This document shows, in pieces, positions 16,498-26,200 of a stretch of DNA of 39,697 bases. A program made the position numbers and the translations under genes. This DNA comes from Hyphomonadaceae bacterium. GTDB taxonomy: Bacteria > Pseudomonadota > Alphaproteobacteria > Caulobacterales > Maricaulaceae. The DNA is taken from the NCBI GenBank assembly GCA_013001295.1, contig JABDMW010000013.1:1-39697 (forward strand). Reading direction: 5' to 3'. How positions within the stretch are numbered: position 1 is the stretch's first letter; every line of letters starts with the position of its first letter. The notes under the pieces are model-generated. The model was not told where the DNA came from, ran no database searches, and saw only the letters and a list, made by a program, of their open reading frames with translations.

Positions 16498-17127
16498 ATG
16501 GCAACGAAAACAAAAACGGCCGCGAAACCGGCCAAGAAGAAAAAATCTGCGAAACTCAAATTCAAGACCGGTGATTTTATCGTCTATCCCGCTCACGGCG
16601 TCGGCAAAGTTGTCGGGATCGAAACGGAAACCGTTATTGACATGAAAGTTGAAGTTTATGTGATTTCATTCGAGCAGGACAAAATGACTCTTCGCGTTCC
16701 GACCGCTAAGGCCGAGTCGTCAAATATGCGCGGGCTTGCAAACGAAAACGTCTTGAAAGATGCATTCACAACGCTAAAAGGCCGAGCGCGCATCAAGCGC
16801 ACGATGTGGAGCCGTCGGGCCCAAGAATATGAATCAAAAATCAATTCAGGCGATTTTATTCTGCTTTCGGAAGTCGTCAGGGATTTGCACCGAACAGACG
16901 AGCAGCCCGAACAGTCATATTCCGAACGCCAGTTATACGAAAGAGCGCTTGACCGGATGGTACGTGAAGTCGCGGCCATTCAAAAAGCAGATCGCGGCCA
17001 AGCGATGGATCAAATTCTGGAAACGCTGAGCAAAGCCCGTGCGCGAGCTGCGGCGAAAGCGGCAGCTAAAGCAGAAGCTGAGGCCGAAGCTGACAACGAT
17101 GATAGCGATGAAGAAGCCGCCGCATAA
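16498..17127 (+). CDS. carD: CarD family transcriptional regulator
   Basis: CarD binds RNA polymerase through its N-terminal Tudor-like domain and stabilises the open promoter complex, mainly at ribosomal RNA and growth-related promoters. The 209-residue protein has a basic N-terminal leader (Lys-rich, residues 1-21), the RNA-polymerase interaction domain at 22-80 (FKTGDFIVYPAHGVGKVVGI, then DKMTLRVP), and a helical C-terminal DNA-binding part with RRAQEYESKINSGDF and QSYSERQLYERALDRM. The final 40 residues are an Ala/Lys/Glu helix and an acidic tail. This is the common alphaproteobacterial CarD type. The ATG at 16498 has AAGGA upstream. A terminator follows 24 bp after the stop. Confidence 0.95.
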   Translation: MATKTKTAAKPAKKKKSAKLKFKTGDFIVYPAHGVGKVVGIETETVIDMKVEVYVISFEQDKMTLRVPTAKAESSNMRGLANENVLKDAFTTLKGRARIKRTMWSRRAQEYESKINSGDFILLSEVVRDLHRTDEQPEQSYSERQLYERALDRMVREVAAIQKADRGQAMDQILETLSKARARAAAKAAAKAEAEAEADNDDSDEEAAA

Positions 17128-17151
17128 CCGAGCTGACATTTTTGTAAAAAT

Positions 17152-17177
17152 AGCCGGTCCTTTGGGGTCGGCTTTTT
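17152..17177 (+). terminator. Intrinsic terminator of carD
   Basis: AGCCGGTCC and GGGTCGGCT pair with two G-T wobbles around a short loop, and TTTTT follows directly. The stem is GC-rich and lies 24 bp after the carD stop. A strong candidate for rho-independent termination. Confidence 0.85.
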
Positions 17178-17289
17178 CTTGCGCTCGCGACGATCTAAAT
17201 TATCCGCTCAAACAGATCTGACTTTACGAAAACTTCAATGTTTTCCGCTACTTTAGCCACCATAAAAAGAGTGAAAATGGTGGATAAGC

Positions 17290-18483
17290 ATGAAATTCTC
17301 AGCAAGAGACCGATTGAAGCTGCTTGCCGGCGCGAGTGCCTTAGCCTTGACGGGCTGCGGTGGCAGTAATTCCAGTAGTGCGCCTATATCGGGATCAACA
17401 CCGTCGCCTGCTCCGCCTCCGCCTCCACCACCACCGACGGGCGGGATCGAGCCTGGTTTGTTAAAAAATTCATTCGATAACAATTTTACTTTTGGCACTG
17501 CGATGGCAAATACGCGTCTCAGCCCTGTGGATCAATCTGCGACAATTGCCCTGGATCAATTCAGCAGTATTACGCCGGAATACGAGCTTAAGCTCAATAA
17601 TATCGCCCCAACGGCGGGTGTTCTGGATTTCGACGCTGCCAACCGCGTGGTTGATTGGGCACTGGGCAACGGTATGCAAGTCAGGGGTCATGCGCTTGTC
17701 TGGCATGAAGCGACGCCGGATTACTTTTTACAGGGATCACGAACCGACATTCAAGCGCGTCTTGAAGACTATATTGCAAACGTGATCGGCGAGTTTAGAG
17801 ACAGGATCAGCATCTGGGATGTGGCAAATGAAGTTGTATCCGTCGATATCTATAGCGGAAACTCGGGTATCGGTCCGGATAGACGGACGTCCTGGTTCGA
17901 CGCTGTCGGCAATGCAGACTATTTAGACTGGGCATTTCGCGCCGCACGTGCGGCTGATCCCAATGCACAGCTGTTTTTATCTGATTATCAGACCGAAGAT
18001 CCGCTAAAGCAAGATTGGCTATTGGAAATTTTAAGAAGGTTGATTGACCGCGGCGTTCCAATCGACGGTGTTGGTCATCAATTCCACATTCGCTTAGATA
18101 CAGCTGTCGATGCAATGTTAGGTGCTATAGACGCTGTGGAAGATGAATTTCCCAACTTCGTCAATCACATCACCGAAATGGATATGAATTTTTATCAAGA
18201 CCCCGGAACCTGTTGGGAGAGCCAAACCAATTGCCAACCTGATATCGGACCAACTCCACCAGCAGATCAAATCGCACAGCAAGCTCAAATGTTGAGAGAC
18301 ATTTTCAACGGGTTTGTTCTGCGACCGTCTATTGAGAACGTTTCGTTTTGGGGCGTACGAGATAGTGACAGCTGGCTAAACTTCGTACCTGTCGAGCGGT
18401 ACAATTACCCCCTCCTATTTGATCGTGACGGCAACCCCAAGCCGTGTTTACATGCAATAACGGATCCGAATTACGAGATTTAA
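17290..18483 (+). CDS. GH10 endo-1,4-beta-xylanase lipoprotein
   Basis: The 397-residue protein is a secreted glycoside hydrolase family 10 enzyme that cuts beta-1,4-xylan chains. It starts with a lipoprotein signal peptide ending in the lipobox LTGC (Cys23), followed by a Ser-rich spacer and a linker with eight consecutive prolines (PAPPPPPPPPTGG). The TIM barrel starts near residue 60. Visible motifs are RGHALVWHEATPDYF (canonical GHTLVWH) near 131, the acid/base Glu in WDVANEVV near 180, and the nucleophile Glu in HITEMDMNF near 296. The enzyme is thus probably anchored to the outer membrane and faces polysaccharide. No other xylan genes are nearby, so it looks solitary. The start is ATG 17290, with GGTGGA upstream. 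Confidence 0.93.
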   Translation: MKFSARDRLKLLAGASALALTGCGGSNSSSAPISGSTPSPAPPPPPPPPTGGIEPGLLKNSFDNNFTFGTAMANTRLSPVDQSATIALDQFSSITPEYELKLNNIAPTAGVLDFDAANRVVDWALGNGMQVRGHALVWHEATPDYFLQGSRTDIQARLEDYIANVIGEFRDRISIWDVANEVVSVDIYSGNSGIGPDRRTSWFDAVGNADYLDWAFRAARAADPNAQLFLSDYQTEDPLKQDWLLEILRRLIDRGVPIDGVGHQFHIRLDTAVDAMLGAIDAVEDEFPNFVNHITEMDMNFYQDPGTCWESQTNCQPDIGPTPPADQIAQQAQMLRDIFNGFVLRPSIENVSFWGVRDSDSWLNFVPVERYNYPLLFDRDGNPKPCLHAITDPNYEI

Positions 18484-18507
18484 TTTCAAGGGTGATTTCG
18501 CCGACGC

Positions 18508-19365
18508 TTATCGAATAATCTCCAGTCGCCTTGGATCCGCGATCCAGATTACGGGACCGTTTTGCAGTTCGAGCCAACCGCGCACCCGAACACGTGCGCC
18601 CTCGAGGCCAACAGGATCCAAGCCTGCTTTTGAGAAGGTTTTTACGTATTTCTTGCCAATGCCGACTGTAAAATCGGTTTTGTAATCTGATCCGAAATTG
18701 AGATAGACAGTGCCTTTGATATCGGCTGTGGAAACAATAATGCCCTCGACCAATTGCAGGCTATCCACATATTGCGCCAACGGATTCGGGTCCGGTTTAC
18801 GGATCTTATAGAAACTCTTAGTGCGTCGATTATTCCATATGCCGCGCCTGGCTTTTCGCGCCTCTTTCTCTGCTTCAAAGAGTCTTTCGATATCCAAAGC
18901 CTGATCGGGCCAGGGATAGACGCGCGCATAACCAGCGCGAACGATGGCTTCCTGGAGCCAGGTTTTCTTTTGACCGTTTTCATCCATTAGCCAGACTTGA
19001 GCCAAGGCCCGGTCATAGCGGTCCCGGGTTTCGCCGCCATAATATAATCCAGCGGTTTGATTTTTGATCAATTGATCGAGATAGTCCCTGGCTTCATCCG
19101 CCAATGGAAATGCATCTCTATTTTGTTCAGGCCAGGCCATTTGGGGCGCTTCAATGCCCGCCAGTTTGACCTTCACGCCCGATTCTAAAATAAAGCCATC
19201 GCCGTCTATCACATAGGATACTTGCCCTGTCTCGCCTTGTGTGAGCAGTGAATGCGAAGTTTCGGCGCGCGTTTTCCCAAAAGCAGAAAATCCACCTAAC
19301 CACAGGCCAATTGGTGCTCCCGTAAGTAGCGCAATTGTCACGATCTTCACAATCGACTGTTTCAT
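18508..19365 (-). CDS. Staphylococcal-nuclease-like protein with altered active site
   Basis: The 285-residue protein has an N-terminal signal peptide or anchor (residues 5-30), a SNase/TNase-like OB-fold domain at 45-170 and a C-terminal extension at 190-285 that looks like a second beta-rich OB-like domain. The SNase core keeps VIDGDGF with both Asp (54, 56) and the Arg of RYDRALAQVW (119, the SNase Arg87 position). In VKLAGIEAPQ, however, Lys67 sits where SNase has Arg35, Glu72 where it has Asp40, and Gln75 where it has Glu43. So the catalytic Arg and the general-base Glu are both replaced. It may be a weak nuclease or a nucleic-acid-binding derivative; this is inferred, not shown. The gene converges with the xylanase gene, and tRNA-Arg is upstream. 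Confidence 0.82.
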   Translation of the reverse strand: MKQSIVKIVTIALLTGAPIGLWLGGFSAFGKTRAETSHSLLTQGETGQVSYVIDGDGFILESGVKVKLAGIEAPQMAWPEQNRDAFPLADEARDYLDQLIKNQTAGLYYGGETRDRYDRALAQVWLMDENGQKKTWLQEAIVRAGYARVYPWPDQALDIERLFEAEKEARKARRGIWNNRRTKSFYKIRKPDPNPLAQYVDSLQLVEGIIVSTADIKGTVYLNFGSDYKTDFTVGIGKKYVKTFSKAGLDPVGLEGARVRVRGWLELQNGPVIWIADPRRLEIIR

Positions 19366-19457
19366 TCATTCACCCGCCGGGAGTATACGCGCATTTACCA
19401 GGATCACCAACTCCCGCTCTTTTCTTGTACTATGAGACAGCTTATAAGCAGCTTCGT

Positions 19458-19534
19458 GGTCCCGTAGCTCAGGTGGATAGAGCGACAGATTCCTAATCTG
19501 TAGGCCGGTGGTTCGAGTCCACCCGGGATCACCA
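19458..19534 (+). tRNA. tRNA-Arg (anticodon CCT)
   Basis: A complete cloverleaf is visible. Acceptor GGTCCCG pairs with CGGGATC (one G-T wobble), the anticodon stem ACAGA/TCTGT surrounds the loop TTCCTAA with anticodon CCT at 19492-19494, the T-arm contains GGTTCGAGTCC, and CCA is encoded at the 3' end. It reads AGG (Arg) codons. A TATAAG hexamer ten bases upstream (19443-19448) may be its -10. No second copy of its 3' end was noticed nearby, so there is no sign of use as an integration site. Confidence 0.95.
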
Positions 19535-19839
19535 TCTTGGTATTGCATCCAGATGACTGGATCATGACCTGCATTTAATCCGACCTTACCACAACCTTGC
19601 CAAACCAAGGCGAAACTATGATCACCATTTGCGCAAACAAAGCACAATTAATTCCTGTCTTTAGGTCTGACCGTTCCCAATTGAGTCACAATTATGACCT
19701 GATTTAAATGTCGCATTGGTTGATTTTCAGTAACTTGAAACAAGCGTTTGAAACAGCCAGCCTGATCAGGCTCCTGATTTGCGGAAAAACGATCAGGGGC
19801 ACAATGCTTTAAAACGGGGGGTTATTTTTGGAGAAAAAA
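19535..19839. other. Intergenic region with direct repeat and palindrome
   Basis: About 305 bp between the tRNA and the EF-hand gene, with no convincing gene. The right half holds two direct repeats of TTGAAACA (19735-19742 and 19748-19755, 13 bp apart). A perfect 14-bp palindrome AGCCTGATCAGGCT (19759-19772) follows, and a partial copy GATCAGGGG lies at 19791-19799. These lie 65-105 bp upstream of the EF-hand start and may be operator or promoter elements; no clear -10 was found. The left half holds nothing recognisable. Confidence 0.45.
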
Positions 19840-20190
19840 ATGACCAATTTAAAGAAACTAAGCGCACTATTTATCACAGCCAGCTTTGCCGTCTCTGGGG
19901 TGGCGTTGGCTGGCGCAGAGGCGTTCACAGCCGCCGATATCAATGCAGATGGCAGTATCGACAAGGATGAATTCCTGGTTTTCGTCAGCGTGAATGCCGA
20001 CAATGGCGATGTGGAAAACACGAAAGTTCGCGACACCGGTGACTATGACAAAGCATTTGCCAAACTCGACACCAACGCCGATGGAAAACTCAGCCGCGCT
20101 GAAGCTGCGCCAGAAGTCATGGAAGACAACCCGGTAATGAAAGATCCCAAATGGGAAGAACCGGAACTGAAGGATCCATACGGCAAATAG
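19840..20190 (+). CDS. Secreted EF-hand calcium-binding protein
   Basis: The 116-residue product has a signal peptide (hydrophobic SALFITASFAVSGVALAGAE) and two EF-hand loops: DINADGSIDKDEF near residues 34-46 and DTNADGKLSRAE near 71-82. Each has Asp/Asn at positions 1, 3 and 5, Gly at 6, and an acidic residue at the end. This is a small exported EF-hand protein (EF-hand_5 type) of the kind common in marine alphaproteobacteria. It could buffer or sense Ca2+ in the periplasm. The ATG at 19840 has GGAG six bases upstream; a TTG start at 19828 in frame is less likely. It converges on the giant surface-protein gene, whose sequence also has calcium-binding-type motifs. Confidence 0.85.
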   Translation: MTNLKKLSALFITASFAVSGVALAGAEAFTAADINADGSIDKDEFLVFVSVNADNGDVENTKVRDTGDYDKAFAKLDTNADGKLSRAEAAPEVMEDNPVMKDPKWEEPELKDPYGK

Positions 20191-20201
20191 CCGGTGGTGG
20201 T

Positions 20202-20226
20202 GCCCCGCAGTCATTGGCTGCGGGGC
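20202..20226. terminator. GC-rich hairpin between convergent genes
   Basis: GCCCCGCAG (20202-20210) and CTGCGGGGC (20218-20226) pair perfectly around a 7-nt loop, midway between the EF-hand and giant-gene stops. There is no T run on either strand, so it may need Rho or may act as a 3'-end stabiliser. Confidence 0.6.
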
Positions 20227-20241
20227 AATCACTTCAAATGA

Positions 20242-23200
20242 TTAGAACTTACCAACGACGTTGAGGAACCAGCCGATATCTCCGCTTTCTTTGGCGGCCA
20301 AGTATTCTTCTTCAATGCCGCCCCAGACAATGCCGCCGCCCAGTTTCACATTGTCGTTCATGTGGCGGTATGCACCGGCCAATCCGCCGGTTCTGGTGAT
20401 CACGCCGCTTCCGATATTCAGATAGCGTCCTTCGAGCGTCGCATCCCATTTGTGAGTGGCATGGTAATCCAGGCGGATCACACCCAGATCGGCTTTTGAC
20501 GATGTGAAGTCCAAGGTCTCGCGAGACGATGTGACTTCCCCTTCTCTGTGCCCATATTTGGCCCCTAAGGTCCAACGGGCCGCGATGTCATAGCTTCCAT
20601 CCACGGAGATGATATTGCTGCGCTGACGGTAATTGAGGGTCTCGCCGTTAAAGCGCTGCGCACTCGGGCTCAGATCATTTAGATACACATATTTGGCCAG
20701 CACGTTGAACCGGTCATCCCAAATTGGGCGGTAAGCCGCTGCAACCGAGCCTTCGGTGAATTCAGCTTTGTTGAAGTCGACTGGTCCTAAGGCCACGTTC
20801 GGCGTTCCGGTTTGGTCTGAGAACGCCAGATTGAACTTACCTTGCAAACGCAGCTCTTCATTGGCTTGATACTGCGCGGTAGTGCGTAAGAGCCAGGTCT
20901 TGCGGACATCGCCGGTATTTGTGCTTTCATCCTCGCGGTACTCACCCTGAACACCGGCCTTCATGCGTTCGCCCGTGAAGCCTGCACCTGCAGACAACGC
21001 CACACGTTCAAGTTCCTGGACACGGCCAACTTCGGCGCTGGCGTTCAGGTTCCAATTGCCAGGCTTATAATCAACACCGTAAGCATGTGTCAGACCATTC
21101 AGGCCAACTTCATTAAACTGGAAGCGTTCTTCCCCGTAAACTGACAGTGCATCGCTATAGCGGCGTCGAGCACCCAAATTCATGGTGCCACGATTGTTGC
21201 CGGCCGAAGAATTCAGCGGCAAATCATAGGCGAGATAATATTCATCACCATCTTCGAGATGATAACGAATTGAAGCTCTAACACCCAATCCGTCTTCACC
21301 GGTTGACGCTTCGCCGCCTGCCGTGACTTTCTTGGACAGGCGCATTTCCGCACCGGCGCCAATGCGGTCCGTCGTACGCGTATTCTCTCCTTCAATCCCG
21401 ACCTGGCCAAAAATATAGACCTTGTCATCATCATTGAACGCGTATTCCGCGCGCGCTCCTACCGATGTGCCCGCATTGCCGCGTGCATCATCGCTGAAAG
21501 CGACACCGCCTGTGATCGTCACATGATCATCAAGTTTGTAATCGGCACTCAACTCGGCATAGCTGTTGGTGCCGAGCGTTTGATCATCCGATACATCTGC
21601 GCGGGCATTCAAGGACAGATTTTCCATCAATTTCACATTCATACCGCCGCCGTATTGGGTGATATCCGCATTGGCTGCTTGCGCATAACCTGCAAACCCG
21701 GCTTCACGTAGACGCCAATATGCATAGGCATTGCCGTCGAGATTGAAGCTTTCGATTTCGCTGAAATCGGCAGCCGCTTCGACGGCGTAAGCCATGGCGC
21801 TGTCGTCATTGACCAATCCGCCACGAGGCTGCGCCGAATAACTAAAGCCTCCATCAATAGAACGGTAGGTTTCAACGCCTAAGCCTTTGGACTTGGCGAT
21901 CTCACCTTTCAAGTAGGTCCCTGCCGCGAATTGAATCGTAGCATCAAACTCGAGCAGATCGCTTTCGGCACCACCGTCCGTATCATGATTAAAAGTCGCG
22001 CCCAGTTTCAGGACATCGCCGAACCAACGGGTTCCGCGTGCACCGAAAACAACGGCATCATCATCAGATCCCAAGATCGGGCTGTATTCATAGTCAACCA
22101 CAAGAACTGTTTCATTGCCGGACTGGCTGCCATCCCTGAACAGGCGTCCATCATCGCCCGTGCTTCCCAGAGGCTGGTTCAAAAGGACACGGCCCTGAAT
22201 AAAGTCGAGCTCATAATCGCTGCCATAGGTCAGGCGACGGGTCTCGAGTGTGATCCCTGAAACAGAGTCGCGCGTTTCAACCCGCAGGATTTCACTGCCG
22301 ATAGAAATATCGCCGTGACGGAGATAGTAAACACTGCCGCCGGTCCCGCGAAGTTCATCACGGCCTTGACGTGAGCCGCCCTCAGCGATGAAGGCCGTCA
22401 ATGTCGTGCGGTCATCCCCATAGCGGGTCGGATTACCGTTTTCATCCCAGCGCAATTTGGCACCATAGAGTGTCCGCTGAACACGTCCAAACTCGGTATC
22501 GTTAAACTCGGTTCGGTAATTACCCCACAGGGCGTAATCGTCCAGACGTTCGACACGGGCGTAAAAACGGCCGGATGTCGGCGCGTCTTGTTCAATTGTG
22601 CTGTCATCGCCATAGGTCGGATAATACCGGTCCGGATCCAAACGGCGGAGCAATTGACTCACGTCTTTATCGTCTAATCCATCAAAGATATTTTCGATCG
22701 CCGCTTCGCCAGTATCTGCGGTTGCGGTAAGTGACCACAACTCGCTCAAGCGTGAGCGAAGATAGAAAGCGATGCGACCTTCTTCGTAGGTCTTGTCATC
22801 ATTGGCGTCAGGCTCAACCCGTTCACCAATCGTCATTTCAACCTGGCCAACAAAGAAATGATCACGGGTTTTCACATCAACCATGCGGACGATGCGGTTC
22901 ACCGTGTCATTTTCACCGGCGACCAGGATCTCAACGGCCTGCTCTCCTGATGGCATCAATTCTTCAACAACAAACTTGCCGTTCTCGTCGACTGGTACCG
23001 TGCGGTCCATAACAGCAACCGAAGTGCCGGGAACATTGCGCCCATAAACGCGAACCGCTCCACCTTTTACGGTTATATTGTCGATGAGTAGCGTGTCGCC
23101 CCCGAAAGCTGTGTTTGACTGAGCCGCCCAATCTTCAAGGGTCGTATCGTTTTCTACGTCACCCAATGTGATTGGTTTTGGATAGGTTTCATCAAACCGA

Positions 23201-26200
23201 CCCTGATCATTATAGACGCGCAAGACATAGTTCATATGCGTCGGCAATGTCGTTGTGACCGCCATACGTCCCTCACCATTAGTCATATCCATAATCGCCA
23301 CTGGCGTGCCGCGTGTCGATTTCTTGGCATCAAACAGGCGCAACTCTGCCTTTTCAACAAAGGCATTATAGTTCCAGTAGCCTTCCGCCATCAGCGCGCG
23401 GCCCTGTTCCTGCGCGACCACATCGACCTGTGCATTCAGGTTTTTGCGAATGTCCAGAGCTGTGACCGTTGTTTCGATCTCCATGCCATCGGCATAGGCT
23501 GTTGTTTTATCACCCCAACCGGTCCATCGCTGCAGGCGTCCCGGACGCGCATTTTCAGCCGTCCCTTGATCGCGGCGACCGCCGACCGTGTTTTCCGGTC
23601 TGGTATCGCCGGTTTGCTCACCGTGATTATATCCACGCAGACCTGCGGATTTACCGTATCCCTGACGGTTGCGCTCGATCGACGTGGTCGGGCGCAAATC
23701 GTCGCCTTCGAACAAAACCCGCGTGCGATAGTTTTTATCAATTGCGTAATCGGCATTGTCGTTGGCAGGCCGGTCATAATATTGTCCGCGCGCAACATCT
23801 TCATCCTTGTAATCATAGGCTTCTGCATCGCCCCATGAAGCTTCAAGAGCAATATCATTCAAATCTTTAGGCTTGTTCGATTTCACAAATGACAGGGCTG
23901 ACGACAAGGCTGCTTGTGACCCGTTGATATCTTCATCGTCGGCGGCATGATACACAAGGATTGCACGTTCAATTGACGGGCTATCCCCCAGAAGCGACCG
24001 GATACGGCCCTGTGCATCATTTGTCAGTGTGCCATTTGCATAATCCGCAGCGTATAGATCGATACGCAGTTTCGGACGGTGCGCCGCACCGAAATTCATT
24101 TTGATGAACTTACCACGTGTCGCACGCACAACCCTTGGGTTTTCTGTCGTCGTCTTATAGCCAAGCGGCAAGGTTCTGACGTCGGCCTTTAAAAGGAAGT
24201 TTGAGCCTTTCTCACTGTCGGCAATAACAGCGCACGGGATATGGTAACGACCATATTGATCTGTCGTGATGATATCGCCATTTACCGTTGCCAAACGAAC
24301 TGACGGCAAGCCGGGTTCGCCGTCGTCCGGATATCCATTGTGATTAACGTCATCATAGACGCGGCCAATCACAGGCGTACAATCAAAAGTCGGTTCCGGA
24401 ATATAATCGACAACAGCCGTTGCGGTTTCCGAACGGGTGCCGGTGCGGAGGCTTTCCACATAGGCCTGGTTTTCATGCGCACCAAACTCGACATTTGGTC
24501 CTGCCAAGAGACGCAAACTCACAGACATGCTGGCACCAGCTTGTAATGTGTTGAATGGTTCGACAAGCGAACTATCCAAAGTCCACGTTAAAACGCCGCG
24601 ACCCAAAACATCTGGTTCTAAAACAAGTGTATCAGTAGCATTGGACAGGATCGCCGTATTCGGCACATAGCTAAAGCCGTGCGGAATCCGGTCCGTAATA
24701 CGAAGATCGGTCATCGTTGACGCGCTCTCATTGGTCACACTCACCGTGTACAGAACGGGATCACCGATCTGAACTGTACGTGGCTGAGCTGTCTTAACTA
24801 CACGCAACAGGCTGGCGTCCGAGGCCGGTGCCAGTGAAACCGTGGCACTGGCGTCTCCGCCGATCGCGGCACCATCCAGGGGAGCCAATGCACTAACGCT
24901 GGCATTATTCGTGAAATCCCCTTCGTTTTCAGGATTAACCAATACATCGAGTTCAACCGTTACGCTTTCGCCGGGCAAGAGATCACCGGTACCTGTCAAC
25001 ATGTCGAGGCTTGTGACGCCGTTAAACCCTGTATTCGCATCGCTGGCAAAATTGACAGGCTCAGTCCCGATTTCAATACGATCAACCTCGACCCGTTCCG
25101 CGCCATATACTGCGCCCAGATCATCGGTAATTTGGACATCCTCGACCAAAGTCTCACCGGTATTTTCAGCTGTCAGCGCATAGCTCACCAATTGTCGACC
25201 ATCGTCTGTAAATGATGGTTCACTCAATAGCGTTTTATTGAGGCTGATTTCAGGAATACCACAATTCTTAAGCGGAATATTATTCATCATTACCGATGGA
25301 TCCCCGGCTTCTATGTCAAACTCAAAATAATAAGGTGTATTTGCCGCTGCTGAGAAATCGGCCAACACGCCGGTATTCCCGGCTTCGCTGGATCCAAGGA
25401 TAGCCGGGTTGCTTGGCAACAGGCTGGTAACATCCAAAGCAATATTTTGAACCGGACGCGCGGTACTTGCGACACCTGATGTCGGGTAAGTTGGTGTTAG
25501 CGTATAACGACCCGGAGCCGTTACATAAAACTGGAAATATCCATCAGAGCCGTCTTGAACAATAACGATATTGTTGGCTGTTCCGACAGTGCCGTTGGAC
25601 CCGGCTGGTCCGGTGACAACAATGCCACCACCCGTCAATATCGTCCCGTTTTCTTCACAATAGAAATAACCGGTCGGGTCATAGTCTTCTGCGTCCGGGA
25701 TACCGTCACCATCTCGGTCACCCGTCAGGCTCTCGAGATTGTCAGGCGCACCATCTCCATCCATATCCGCAATGCTGAACAATGTCGGATTTGTATCCGC
25801 ATCATCGTCAGGCGTCATGGACGGATCGTTGGACGGTATGTCATCTGGAAGTTCAGGCGACGATCCAATTGCTGTATTCCCTAACGCAGGTCCGCCATTT
25901 GTCGTGTCAATCCGCACACTTAGCGTGATCACGCCCATATCGCCAACCGGAAGGCTTGGTGAGCCGGTCAACAGATCTAAATTGTTAGAACCGTCGAAAT
26001 AAACATTAACCGCACCGCCGGTGAACCCTGAGATTGCAGCCGTTGGTGTTTCATAAATCACAGATGGCTCCAAGATTGTTGCAAGATCGTCTTGAATTTG
26101 AACGTCAGTCAGGCTGACATTGCCGCTATTGGTCGCCGTGATTTGATAAATTACATCATATATAGGTCCGCCGACTTGAATGGAATCAACGATAGTTTTT

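Noticed and set aside
17400-17445. CCTCCGCCTCC-type simple repeat as a phase-variable tract
   Set aside because: It encodes the proline linker of the xylanase with mixed codons; there is no pure unit repeat that would shift the frame.
19366-19647. Minus-strand open frame across tRNA-Arg, with GWTRTTGLQIRN in the translation
   Set aside because: This is the well-known false frame read from the antisense of a tRNA gene; the tRNA on the plus strand explains the sequence.
19458-20240. tRNA-Arg as an attachment site for an integrated element
   Set aside because: No duplicate of the tRNA 3' end and no integrase was seen; xerD is far upstream and of housekeeping type.
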